Part shown: one piece after another, positions 25,930-34,122 of the stretch | Position numbering within the stretch: the stretch's first letter is position 1 | How the letters are laid out: each line of letters begins with the position of its first letter | Source: Janthinobacterium lividum | Lineage (GTDB): Bacteria > Pseudomonadota > Gammaproteobacteria > Burkholderiales > Burkholderiaceae_D | Length of the DNA stretch: 64,000 nt | Direction: 5' to 3' | Assembly (NCBI RefSeq): GCF_011601275.1 | Contig: NZ_JAAOLY010000005.1 | Location: 248,001 to 312,000 of the forward strand | Translations under genes and position numbers: made by a program | Notes under the pieces: model-generated | Database searches by the model: none | Seen by the model: the letters and a program-made list of their open reading frames with translations, nothing else | Told to the model about the DNA's origin: nothing

Positions 25930-26709
25930 ATGTATATCGATTCCCATTGCCATATCAATTTCCCCGAGCTGGCTGCTCGCATGCCCGAGATCCTCGCCAA
26001 GATGGCCGAGAACAAGGTGACGCACGCGCTGTGCGTGTCCGTCGACTTGCCGGACTTTCCACAGGTGCTGGCCCTGGCCGAGCAGTATCCGCATATTTTT
26101 GCGTCCGTCGGCGTGCATCCCGACTACGAAGACACGCCTGAACCGTCCGTGGAAGACCTGGTGCGCCTGGCCGACCATCCGAAGATCATCGCCATCGGCG
26201 AGACGGGCCTCGATTATTTCCGCCTGACGGGCGACCTCGAGTGGCAGCGCGAGCGTTTCAGAACTCACATCAAAGCTTCAAGAATCACGCGCAAGCCCTT
26301 GATTATTCACACAAGATCGGCCAGCGAAGACACCATACGCATCATGCGCGAAGAGGGCGCTGGCGTGGCCGACGGCGGCGTGGCCGGCGTCATGCATTGC
26401 TTTACGGAATCATTGGAAGTGGCGCGCGCCGCCATCGACATGGGTTTCTATATTTCGTTTTCCGGCATCGTCACCTTCAAGAGCGCCAAGGATTTGCAAG
26501 CCGTGGCCCTGGAAGTGCCGCTCGAGCGCATTCTCATCGAAACGGATTCGCCGTACCTGGCACCCGTGCCGTTCCGCGGCCGCATGAACGAGCCGGGCTA
26601 CGTGGCCCATGTGGCGGAATACCTGTCGACCCTGAAAGGCATCCCGCTGGCCCAGGTGGCGCAACAGACAACGGACAATTTCTTCAAATTATTCAATAAG
26701 TTGCCATAA
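25930..26709 (+). CDS. TatD family metal-dependent hydrolase
   Basis: The 259-residue protein is a TIM-barrel hydrolase. The metal-binding HxH is His6 and His8 in DSHCHINF. The conserved IGETGLDYF, IHTRSA, MHCFTE and ETDSPYLAPVPFRG follow in order. TatD proteins act as 3'-5' exonucleases or as D-aminoacyl-tRNA deacylase-like quality-control enzymes; which applies here is not known. The ATG at 25930 is chosen because the HxH follows at once; the frame opens at 25861 inside the end of the carbonic anhydrase gene. The ankyrin gene follows 16 bases later. Confidence 0.93.
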   Translation: MYIDSHCHINFPELAARMPEILAKMAENKVTHALCVSVDLPDFPQVLALAEQYPHIFASVGVHPDYEDTPEPSVEDLVRLADHPKIIAIGETGLDYFRLTGDLEWQRERFRTHIKASRITRKPLIIHTRSASEDTIRIMREEGAGVADGGVAGVMHCFTESLEVARAAIDMGFYISFSGIVTFKSAKDLQAVALEVPLERILIETDSPYLAPVPFRGRMNEPGYVAHVAEYLSTLKGIPLAQVAQQTTDNFFKLFNKLP

Positions 26710-26725
26710 CTTCTTAAGGTCAGAT

Positions 26726-27376
26726 ATGATGAAAAAACTCGCCCTGGCGATGCTGCTGTGCTGTGCCGCCGCCAGCCAGGCGGCGCCGGAACCGGATGCC
26801 TTCTTCCGCGCCGTGTCCGTCAACAACGCCAGCGGCGTGCGCGACATGCTGGCCGAAGGCATGAACCCGAACCAGCCGGATGCGCAGCGCGGCGACATTC
26901 CCCTCGTGCTGGCCTTGCGCGACGATGCGGACCGGGTTTTCAGGCTGCTGCTCGACGCACCCGGCATCGACATCGAAGCCCGTTCGGCGAACGGCAACAC
27001 GGCGCTGATGATGGCCGCCTATAAACACAAGCAGGACGCCGTGGAAGCCTTGCTGGCGAAAGGCGCCAAGGTCAACCAGAGAGGCTGGACGGCGCTGCAC
27101 TATGCGGCCTCGGCGGGCGACTTGCCCATCATGAAGATTTTATTGGACCGCGATGCCGTCGTCGATGCGCGCGCCCCCGCCAACGTCACGCCGCTGATGT
27201 TTTCCGCCCGCGAAGGACAGGAGGGCGCCGTCAAGCTGCTGCTGTCGTGGGGTGCGGACGCCAGCCTGAAAAGCGACCATGGCTGGACGGCCGCGCAGTT
27301 CGCCCAGGCCGGCGACAAGCCGGGCGTGGTCGCCATCATCGAAGCGGCGCAGAAGGCGCGCGCAGCCAGAAAGTAA
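26726..27376 (+). CDS. secreted ankyrin-repeat protein
   Basis: The 216-residue protein has a signal peptide (MKKLALAMLLCCAAASQAA) and about five ankyrin repeats, for example NGNTALMMAAYKHKQDAVEA and GWTALHYAASAGDLPIMKIL. It is probably periplasmic and binds a protein partner. It follows tatD closely and may be co-transcribed with it. No partner is evident in the neighbourhood. An inverted repeat follows its stop. Confidence 0.85.
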   Translation: MMKKLALAMLLCCAAASQAAPEPDAFFRAVSVNNASGVRDMLAEGMNPNQPDAQRGDIPLVLALRDDADRVFRLLLDAPGIDIEARSANGNTALMMAAYKHKQDAVEALLAKGAKVNQRGWTALHYAASAGDLPIMKILLDRDAVVDARAPANVTPLMFSAREGQEGAVKLLLSWGADASLKSDHGWTAAQFAQAGDKPGVVAIIEAAQKARAARK

Positions 27377-27391
27377 TCTTCTGGCAATATT

Positions 27392-27421
27392 TTCCATGCC
27401 AGCGCTGAAACTGGCATGGAA
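27392..27421 (+). terminator. hairpin after the ankyrin gene
   Basis: TTCCATGCCAG (27392-27402) and CTGGCATGGAA (27411-27421) form a perfect 11-base stem with an eight-base loop, 16 bases after the stop codon. No T run follows, so it may protect the 3' end rather than terminate. Confidence 0.5.
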
Positions 27422-27455
27422 TTGCCTCTCACCTCAGCCCTTTGTTCTCCTTGCC

Positions 27456-27486
27456 GATTAACGATAATGATCGTGTCGCATTAATC
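27456..27486. promoter_or_regulatory. nested palindrome upstream of the methyltransferase
   Basis: GATTAA (27456-27461) and TTAATC (27481-27486) enclose ACGATAATGATCGT (27461-27474), itself a palindrome with five-base arms. It is AT-rich in a GC-rich genome and is a candidate operator. It resembles a Fur box only loosely. Confidence 0.3.
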
Positions 27487-27629
27487 AGGAGATACGTCGC
27501 ATGGGCAATCACATCAACGTCAGGCGCCGGCTGTACTGTCGCCGCCCCTCGCGCAGCCCGTGCGATATCACTGCTTTCTGGAATGACAAAACCGATCGGC
27601 CATCGGAGCCAGACTCCAAGAGGACAGAC

Positions 27630-28553
27630 ATGCTGAATGAACGAGAAATCGAGAGTTGTTACCTGGGGCAATTTATCCCCGTCCATTACCACCACAATAT
27701 GTTGATGGACCAGAACCGCATGCACGGGTTCAAGTCGGCGATCGATTACGCGGTAAAACCCGGCATGAAAGTGCTGGAGCTGGGCGGCGGCACGGGCGTG
27801 CTGTCGTGGTTTGCGGCCGCGCGCGCCGACAAGGTGTGGTGCGTGGAGTTCAATCCGGACATGGTCAAGGAAGCGCGCAAGATGCTGGCGCTCAATCCTA
27901 ACGGTGAAAAAGTCGAGGTCGTTCATGCGGACGCCTTTGAATACCTGCCGCCCGAGCCCGTCGATGTGGTCATTTGCGAAATGATCCATGTTGGCATGCT
28001 GCGCGAAAAACAAGTGGAAGTGATCGAATCGTTCAAGCGCCGCTACCTGGCCCGCTTTGGCGGCCCGCTGCCGATCTTCCTGCCCGAAGCCGTCATCATG
28101 GCCGTGCAGCCGATGCAGCAGGAATACGATTTCGAAGGTTTTTATGCGCCCATCGTGCAATTCCAGGAAACCACGGCCATCCATCCTGGCGTGCAGGAAC
28201 TGGCGCCGCCGTCCGTCTACAGCATCATCGACTTCAGCCAGCCGACGGACAGCGTGTTCGGCTTCGACGGCAAGTTCGTCGTAGAGCGCAGCGGCACCCT
28301 GAACGCCTTGCGTTTCGTCACCAAGAACATCCTGGCCGTCGTGCCCGAGCGCTCGACCACCATCGACTGGCTGAACCATTACATGTGCCTGCCGCTGGCC
28401 ACGCCCATCGCCGTGAAGGCGGGCGACGTGCTGCAAGTGAGCTTCCAGTACCGCGCCGGCGGCTCGATTCCTTCGCTGGAAACGTCGATCCGCGCGCAGG
28501 TGATCTATGACGTGAATCTGCAGCCAGTCACGCAGAACGCCGTCTACGCATAA
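27630..28553 (+). CDS. class I SAM-dependent methyltransferase, PRMT-like
   Basis: The 307-residue protein has a Rossmann SAM motif (VLELGGGTGVLSWFAA, about residues 48-63), an acidic post-I residue (VEFNPDM) and a double-Glu loop, CEMIHVGMLRE, with Glu117 and Glu126 nine residues apart, exactly as in protein arginine methyltransferases. A beta-barrel-like C-terminal part (about 150-307) completes the PRMT outline. It may methylate a protein or a small guanidino compound. The start is uncertain: AGAGGA precedes the ATG at 27630, but an in-frame ATG at 27501 has AGGAG nine bases upstream and would add 43 low-complexity Arg-rich residues. Confidence 0.75.
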   Translation: MLNEREIESCYLGQFIPVHYHHNMLMDQNRMHGFKSAIDYAVKPGMKVLELGGGTGVLSWFAAARADKVWCVEFNPDMVKEARKMLALNPNGEKVEVVHADAFEYLPPEPVDVVICEMIHVGMLREKQVEVIESFKRRYLARFGGPLPIFLPEAVIMAVQPMQQEYDFEGFYAPIVQFQETTAIHPGVQELAPPSVYSIIDFSQPTDSVFGFDGKFVVERSGTLNALRFVTKNILAVVPERSTTIDWLNHYMCLPLATPIAVKAGDVLQVSFQYRAGGSIPSLETSIRAQVIYDVNLQPVTQNAVYA

Positions 28554-28572
28554 GTACCGTTGATCCAAAGGC

Positions 28573-28603
28573 AACGCCGCAGCGATTTCGTCCTGCGGCG
28601 TTT
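28573..28603 (+). terminator. intrinsic terminator after the methyltransferase
   Basis: AACGCCGCAG (28573-28582) and CTGCGGCGTT (28593-28602) form a ten-base stem with a ten-base loop, followed by T and G, 19 bases after the stop. Confidence 0.65.
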
Positions 28604-28653
28604 GTCCATTCAGGGTATATTTCGTCTTTTACCCACCGGACAGCTTTACTATC

Positions 28654-28902
28654 ATGGAACAGATCGATCAGCGTTACCTCGTGCAACAGAACAAAATCAG
28701 CGATGGCGAGACCAAGCCGCCCGTGTTTGCCAAGGTAATGCGCAGCAAGGAAGGCGTGTTTGAAGGCGTGTCCTTCATCAAGTCGAAGGACAAGGCCTCG
28801 ATCCTGACCATCGAAGATGCCAACCAGGCCATCAAATGGGCCACCAGCAAGAAGCCGAACGCGCATGAGTACATCACGAAAGTGATTTGCGTCGGTCAAT
28901 AA
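28654..28902 (+). CDS. hypothetical protein, 82 residues
   Basis: The product is small, soluble and rich in Lys (MEQIDQRYLVQQNKISDGET, ending YITKVICVGQ). There is no signal peptide or membrane segment. I do not recognise a family. Codon use matches the neighbours, it has its own space between a terminator and the next gene, and the third-position bias is normal, so it is probably a real gene. Confidence 0.6.
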   Translation: MEQIDQRYLVQQNKISDGETKPPVFAKVMRSKEGVFEGVSFIKSKDKASILTIEDANQAIKWATSKKPNAHEYITKVICVGQ

Positions 28903-29019
28903 AGCTATCCGCACGCACCGCTCATTCCCGTTTTTGCACCGTTCATCCCCCCAGCACGCAGTTCATCGCATGGCCGTTGCCGTCGTGGCGGCGCTTGCAT
29001 AGAGTGGCGTCACGGTAGC

Positions 29020-29040
29020 GGGGCAAGCACGGCTTGCTCC
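29020..29040. repeat. short hairpin before the small membrane protein gene
   Basis: GGGCAAGC (29021-29028) and GCTTGCTC (29032-29039) can pair with a three-base loop and one G-U pair. It lies 26 bases before the membrane-peptide gene and may be a leader structure. Confidence 0.3.
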
Positions 29041-29065
29041 GCACATTTCATTCTAGGGGGACGCG

Positions 29066-29263
29066 ATGCTGGGATTTGTGCTGTGGCTGCTGCTCTTGCT
29101 CGTATGCTGGCCCCTGGCCTTGCTGGCTCTCGTGCTGTATCCGCTGGCCTGGCTGCTGTTGCTGCCATTCCGTTTGATCGGCATCGGCGTGGAAGGCGTG
29201 TTCGAATTGTTGCGCGCCATCGTCATGCTGCCGGCCCGCGTGCTGGGCGGCGGCCGGCGATAA
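29066..29263 (+). CDS. small hydrophobic membrane protein, 65 residues
   Basis: Almost the whole protein is hydrophobic: one long or two close membrane helices (residues 3-38) followed by an amphipathic stretch and a basic end (LGGGRR). A G-rich ribosome site (AGGGGGA) precedes the ATG. A strong terminator follows the stop, which supports an independent transcript. I do not recognise a family; small membrane regulators and stress peptides look like this. Confidence 0.6.
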   Translation: MLGFVLWLLLLLVCWPLALLALVLYPLAWLLLLPFRLIGIGVEGVFELLRAIVMLPARVLGGGRR

Positions 29264-29275
29264 TATTTCCCATAA

Positions 29276-29300
29276 AAAATGGCGCCCTCGGCGCCATTTT
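29276..29300. terminator. bidirectional intrinsic terminator
   Basis: AAAATGGCGCC (29276-29286) and GGCGCCATTTT (29290-29300) form a perfect 11-base stem with loop CTC. A and T runs on both sides let it end the small membrane protein transcript and the convergent phospholipase transcript. Confidence 0.9.
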
Positions 29301-29320
29301 CGTTTCTGTCACTGTGCTGC

Positions 29321-30439
29321 TTACAGGTCGACCATGAAACCGGCGCCGATCGATTTCTGCGAATAGTTGTAATCGATCAAGCTCTGGCCATAGCCGGAGA
29401 ACAATTGCAGATAGCCTTTCAGATTGGCCTTCAACGGGAAAGCCCAGCTGGCCTGCATCGAGCCATGCTTCTTGCTGAAATTACGGCGGGCCGTCACGGC
29501 ATACTCGTGCCCCTTGTTGCGGTAGCTCACGCGCAAGTCGCCATGTCCCATGTAATCGGTGATGTCGATATTGTCATTGTCGGTCTTGCCATTGTCGAGG
29601 CGGTGCCAGACACGGGCCGTGACGGCCAGATTGTCTTTTTCCATGCCCAGCTCGGCATACACGCGGTTCCAGCTGCGCGACAGGGTCGACGTCTGGCCGT
29701 TGGACTGGTGCACGAGGCCGAAGTTTAGGTAATTGAATTCCACGCCCGCGAAATTCTTGTTGATCGGCAAGATCAACATCAGTTCCGGCTGGTAATTGGT
29801 CTCGCGGAACGGGCTCGATGCCTTGCGGTTATATGCCTGCCAGAAACTTTGCTGCGTGTAGCCGAACCACATGTCGATCGGCGTGCCGGCGATGTCTTCC
29901 AGCAGCTTCATCTTGAAGCTCAGCTGGAACGTCAGTTCCACATGCTGGCTCTTGATGCCGGCCGGCGTGAAATCCTGGAACGGCTCGTCGTTCGAGGCGT
30001 CGCTGTAATTGGCCAGCAACAGATAGGTGTCGCGGTGCGGGCGGAAGTTGAACAGGCCGCGTTTCGAGGCGTCGTTCAGTTCCCACGATTGCTGCGTGCG
30101 CGAAATCGGCGCTTCCGGTGGCGCTGCGCCAGCCTGCGCGATGGCCGGAATGGCGGCGTTGACGGCATCCGGCGTGGCCACGCCAGGCGGACTGACGGGG
30201 GTGATGGGGGCAACCTCGGCTGCCGCCGCCAGGGTGACGGCAGCGGTGGCGGAATCACCACCGGCGGCGATGGTGGCCTTTTCCGCTGCCTTGGCCAAGG
30301 TGTCGAAGCAACCCAGGCGGGCGCTGGCGTCGCCAAGCACGGCGCAACGCTGCATTTGCTGTTCCAGTTCGCCGGCCATGGCCAGCGCCGGGGATGCCAG
30401 CAGGGAAGAGAGGATTATTTTTCTTAGTTGGATAGTCAT
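29321..30439 (-). CDS. pldA: outer-membrane phospholipase A1
   Basis: The 372-residue precursor has a signal peptide ending near ALAMA, a Cys-containing and Ala/Pro-rich N-terminal region (about 25-125), and the OMPLA beta-barrel (about 130-372). The catalytic motif NFGLVHQSNGQ carries the His and Ser, and the family Asn follows in WNRVYAE. OMPLA hydrolyses phospholipids that reach the outer leaflet after membrane damage. The N-terminal extension is longer than in E. coli PldA. It is divergent from fusA with a 285-base gap. Confidence 0.92.
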   Translation of the reverse strand: MTIQLRKIILSSLLASPALAMAGELEQQMQRCAVLGDASARLGCFDTLAKAAEKATIAAGGDSATAAVTLAAAAEVAPITPVSPPGVATPDAVNAAIPAIAQAGAAPPEAPISRTQQSWELNDASKRGLFNFRPHRDTYLLLANYSDASNDEPFQDFTPAGIKSQHVELTFQLSFKMKLLEDIAGTPIDMWFGYTQQSFWQAYNRKASSPFRETNYQPELMLILPINKNFAGVEFNYLNFGLVHQSNGQTSTLSRSWNRVYAELGMEKDNLAVTARVWHRLDNGKTDNDNIDITDYMGHGDLRVSYRNKGHEYAVTARRNFSKKHGSMQASWAFPLKANLKGYLQLFSGYGQSLIDYNYSQKSIGAGFMVDL

Positions 30440-30724
30440 AGGCTGAGTAGGGCATGTCGTTCGGTGCGCACCTGGGCTGCATGCCGGCGGCGTCGCCTTG
30501 CATGGCGGGATGCCATGCGTATTGATTTTTATTAATCTTTGTTGAATTAAAGTTCAAAAATTAACGTCTGGGAAGTATAGCCGAAACCGCAATTAGCCTT
30601 CGTGTCCCTGACGTGCGCAAGGCGGACAGTGTTGCGCGCTTGGTAAACGGCGGCTGCCGTGCCGGCCAAATCGATGTCTGATACACTGGAAAACCGGGTA
30701 CCGGGGCTAGCCATGGAGATTGTG

Positions 30725-32833
30725 ATGACCCGCAAAACACCTATCGAGCGCTACCGCAACATCGGCATCAGCGCCCATATCGACGCCGGCAAGACCACCA
30801 CCACCGAGCGCATCCTTTTCTACACCGGGGTGAATCACAAGATAGGCGAAGTGCACAATGGCGCCGCCACCATGGACTGGATGGAGCAGGAGCAGGAGCG
30901 GGGCATCACCATCACCTCGGCCGCTACAACGGCCTTCTGGAAAGGCATGGCCGGCAACTTCCCCGAACACCGCATCAACATCATCGACACGCCCGGCCAC
31001 GTGGATTTCACGATCGAGGTCGAGCGCTCGATGCGCGTGCTCGACGGCGCCGTGATGGTGTATGACGCCGTCGGCGGCGTGCAGCCGCAATCGGAAACCG
31101 TCTGGCGCCAGGCCAACAAATACCATGTGCCGCGCATCGCCTTCATCAACAAGATGGACCGGGTGGGTGCGGATTTCCTGCGCGTGCGCCAGCAGATCGC
31201 CGACCGCCTGAAGGGCGTGGCCGTGCCCATCCAGCTGCCCATCGGCGCCGAGGACCATTTCACGGGCGTCATCGATCTGCTGAAAATGCGCGCCATCACC
31301 TGGGACGACGCCAGCCAGGGCGTGCAGTTCAGCTATGGCGAGATTCCCGCCGAGCTACAGGCACAGGCGCATGAGTGGCACGATCACATGGTCGAACACG
31401 CGGCTGAAGCCACGCTCGACATGACGGAGCGCTACCTGAATGGCGACACGTTTACGGAAGCGGAGCTGAAACAGGCCTTGCGCACGCGCACCATCCGCAA
31501 TGAAATCGTGCCCATGCTGTGCGGCAGCGCCTTTAAAAACAAGGGCGTGCAGGCGATGCTCGACGCCGTCATCGAATACCTGCCGTCGCCGATGGAAGTG
31601 CCGCCCATCATGGGACACGACGAGCACGACAACGAGGTGGAGCGCCATCCGACGGACGACGAGCACTTTGCCGCGCTCGCCTTCAAGATCATGACGGACC
31701 CGTTCGTGGGTCAATTGACGTTCTTCCGCGTGTATTCGGGCGTGGTGAATTCGGGCGACATGGTCTACAACCCCACCAAGAGCGCGCGCGAACGACTGGG
31801 GCGCATCCTGCAGATGCATGCGAACGAGCGCAAGGAAATCAAGGAAGTGTATGCGGGCGACATCGCCGCCGCCGTGGGCCTGAAAGCCGTGACCACGGGC
31901 GACACCCTGTGCGCCATCGACCACGTCATCGTGCTGGAAAAGATGATCTTCCCGGAACCCGTGATTTCGCAGGCGGTCGAACCAAAGACCAAGCCGGACC
32001 AGGAAAAGATGGGCATCGCCCTGAACCGCCTGGCGCAGGAAGACCCGTCGTTCAGGGTGCATACGGACGAGGAATCGGGCCAGACCATCATGTCGGGCAT
32101 GGGTGAATTGCACCTGGAAATACTGGTCGACCGCATGCGGCGCGAATTCGGCGTGGAAGCCAATGTCGGCAAGCCGCAGGTGGCTTACCGCGAAACCATC
32201 ACGCGCGCGGTGGAAGACGTGGAGGGCAAGTTCGTCAAGCAGTCGGGCGGTCGGGGCCAGTACGGCCACGTGGTGCTGAAACTTGAACCTTTGGAGCCGG
32301 GCACTGGCTACCAGTTCGTCGACGCCATCAAGGGTGGCGTCGTGCCGCGCGAATTCATTCCCGCCGTCGACAAGGGCATCATTGAAACCTTGAAATCGGG
32401 CGTGCTGGCCGGCTATCCGGTCGTCGACGTGAAGGCGACCTTGACCTTCGGCTCCTACCATGACGTCGATTCGAACGAGAATGCCTTCCGCATGGCCGGC
32501 TCCATCGCCTTCAAGGATGGCATGCGCAAAGCCCATCCCGTGTTGCTGGAGCCGATGATGCAGGTGGAGGCGGAAACGCCGGAAGAGTTCATGGGTAACG
32601 TCATGGGCGACCTGACGGCCCGCCGCGGCATGGTGCAAGGCGTCGACGACATTCCCGGCGGCGCGGGGCGCATCGTCAAGGCCCTCGTGCCGCTGGCGGA
32701 AATGTTCGGCTATTCCACCACCCTGCGTTCGCTGACCCAGGGCCGCGCTACCTACACGATGGAGTTCAAGCACTATGCGGCCGTGCCCAAGCATATATTG
32801 GATCAGGTGGCGGCGGCTGGCAAGGCAAAGTAG
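30725..32833 (+). CDS. fusA: elongation factor G
   Basis: The 702-residue GTPase drives translocation and, with RRF, ribosome recycling. All G motifs are present: [25 protein letters not shown] and [10 protein letters not shown]. Domains II to V follow in normal order (GGRGQYGHV and the [13 protein letters not shown] region in domains IV-V). The ATG at 30725 has GGAG nine bases upstream; the frame extends to 30659. The gene is not beside rpsL, rpsG or tuf, so it is probably a second fusA copy or a detached one. A two-unit palindromic repeat follows. Confidence 0.94.
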   Translation: MTRKTPIERYRNIGISAHIDAGKTTTTERILFYTGVNHKIGEVHNGAATMDWMEQEQERGITITSAATTAFWKGMAGNFPEHRINIIDTPGHVDFTIEVERSMRVLDGAVMVYDAVGGVQPQSETVWRQANKYHVPRIAFINKMDRVGADFLRVRQQIADRLKGVAVPIQLPIGAEDHFTGVIDLLKMRAITWDDASQGVQFSYGEIPAELQAQAHEWHDHMVEHAAEATLDMTERYLNGDTFTEAELKQALRTRTIRNEIVPMLCGSAFKNKGVQAMLDAVIEYLPSPMEVPPIMGHDEHDNEVERHPTDDEHFAALAFKIMTDPFVGQLTFFRVYSGVVNSGDMVYNPTKSARERLGRILQMHANERKEIKEVYAGDIAAAVGLKAVTTGDTLCAIDHVIVLEKMIFPEPVISQAVEPKTKPDQEKMGIALNRLAQEDPSFRVHTDEESGQTIMSGMGELHLEILVDRMRREFGVEANVGKPQVAYRETITRAVEDVEGKFVKQSGGRGQYGHVVLKLEPLEPGTGYQFVDAIKGGVVPREFIPAVDKGIIETLKSGVLAGYPVVDVKATLTFGSYHDVDSNENAFRMAGSIAFKDGMRKAHPVLLEPMMQVEAETPEEFMGNVMGDLTARRGMVQGVDDIPGGAGRIVKALVPLAEMFGYSTTLRSLTQGRATYTMEFKHYAAVPKHILDQVAAAGKAK

Positions 32834-32865
32834 GTCGGATTAGGCCCTCGGGGCCGTAATCCGAC
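32834..32865. repeat. REP-like palindrome, unit 5
   Basis: GTCGGATTA (32834-32842) pairs perfectly with TAATCCGAC (32857-32865); GGCCCTCGGGGCC in the loop adds pairing. GTAG immediately precedes it, and it begins on the base after the fusA stop codon. Confidence 0.85.
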
Positions 32866-32893
32866 AATATTGTTGGCCGAGGCCGGTGGTGGC

Positions 32894-32924
32894 GTCGGGT
32901 TACGCGCTTACACGCTAACCCGAC
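32894..32924. repeat. REP-like palindrome, unit 6
   Basis: GTCGGGTTA (32894-32902) pairs perfectly with TAACCCGAC (32916-32924), followed by CTAC. Compared with unit 5, the stem has one changed pair with both arms altered. It has the opposite orientation to unit 5 and ends just before the EmrA stop. Confidence 0.85.
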
Positions 32925-32931
32925 CTACGCA

Positions 32932-34101
32932 TCAATTCAGCAGGTTTTGCGCAATAATCGCATCGGCCATCTTCTCCGCCTCGACCACCGGCTGTTCCAG
33001 CGCCTTGGTCGTGTAGACGGTGGAAGCCACCATCGGCTGGTCCAAAGTGGCCCCTTCGCCATGGCTGGTGTCGACCGTTACCGTAGTCGACAGGCCGATG
33101 CGCAGCGGGTGGGCGGCCAGTTCCTTCGGGTCGAGCGTGATGCGCACGGGCACGCGCTGCACCACCTTGATCCAGTTGCCCGTGGCGTTTTGTGCCGGCA
33201 AGAGGGAAAATGCGCTGCCCGTGCCGGCCGACATGCCCAGCACCTTGCCGTGATACACCACCTTGCTGCCATACAAGTCCGTTTCGATGGTGGCCGCCTG
33301 GCCCACGCGGATATTGCGCAATTCGGATTCCTTGAAGTTGGCATCGACCCACAGCTGGTCCAGCGGCACGATGGACATCAAGGGCGTGCCCGGCGTCACG
33401 TGCGAGCCCAGCTGCACGCTGCGCTTGGCCACATAGCCCGAGACGGGCGCGACCACGGCATTGCGGCGCACGGCCAGCCACGCCTGCAGCACGTCGCCCC
33501 TGGCGGACAAAATCGCCGGATGGCTGGCCAGGTGTACGCCGGCCACGCCCGATTTGGCCGACTCCGCCTGGCGCTGTGCCACGGTCAAGGCCGCTTTCGC
33601 GTCGTCGACGGCCTGTTTCGCGTGAGCCAGGTCTTCGCCCGAGATCGTCTGGTCCGCGGCCAGCGGCGCACGGCGCGCCAGATTGCCCTGCGCCGTGGCC
33701 AGGGCCAGGCGGCGCTGTTCGATGACGGCGTCATACTGCGCCACATTCGCATAGCGTTCGCGCTCCTGGCGCACGACGTTGCCCAGGCGTGCCTCGGCTT
33801 GGCTCAGGGCCAGGTCCGCATCGATGGCGTTCAGGGTGATCAGGGGCGCGCCCGCCTTGACCATCTGCGTCTCGTCGGCGCGGATGGCGTCGACATTGCC
33901 CGTCACTTGCGCGGACAGGGTGACGAGGTTGCCTCCCACGTAGGCGTTGTCCGTGACCTCTTCCTTGGCCAGCACCAGCTGATAATAGGCGGCCCAGGCC
34001 GCGCCGGCCACGAGGAAGGCGGCCGTGATGGCGATGAGGACGGCCTTGCGCTTGCCCGGCTGTTCGGTTGGGGAGGTCGTTGCTGTGGTATCGCTGCTCA
34101 T
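32932..34101 (-). CDS. emrA: EmrA-type membrane-fusion protein of an MFS efflux pump
   Basis: The 389-residue protein has one N-terminal membrane anchor (AVLIAITAAFLVAGAAWAAYY), then the lipoyl and alpha-hairpin arrangement of the HlyD family (DNAYVGGNLVTLSAQVTGNV; long helical region about 95-200; VVAPVSGYVAKRSVQLGSHV). It bridges the inner-membrane EmrB pump and the outer-membrane channel across the periplasm. It is the last gene of the marR-emrB-OMF-emrA operon. The C-terminal tail beyond the beta domain is longer than in E. coli EmrA. Confidence 0.9.
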   Translation of the reverse strand: MSSDTTATTSPTEQPGKRKAVLIAITAAFLVAGAAWAAYYQLVLAKEEVTDNAYVGGNLVTLSAQVTGNVDAIRADETQMVKAGAPLITLNAIDADLALSQAEARLGNVVRQERERYANVAQYDAVIEQRRLALATAQGNLARRAPLAADQTISGEDLAHAKQAVDDAKAALTVAQRQAESAKSGVAGVHLASHPAILSARGDVLQAWLAVRRNAVVAPVSGYVAKRSVQLGSHVTPGTPLMSIVPLDQLWVDANFKESELRNIRVGQAATIETDLYGSKVVYHGKVLGMSAGTGSAFSLLPAQNATGNWIKVVQRVPVRITLDPKELAAHPLRIGLSTTVTVDTSHGEGATLDQPMVASTVYTTKALEQPVVEAEKMADAIIAQNLLN

Positions 34102-34122
34102 GATGTAGTCCGTAATCGATGG

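Noticed and set aside
27456..27486. A Fur box before the methyltransferase
   Set aside because: GATAATGAT matches part of the Fur consensus, but the other half does not, and no iron gene is nearby; reported only as a palindrome.
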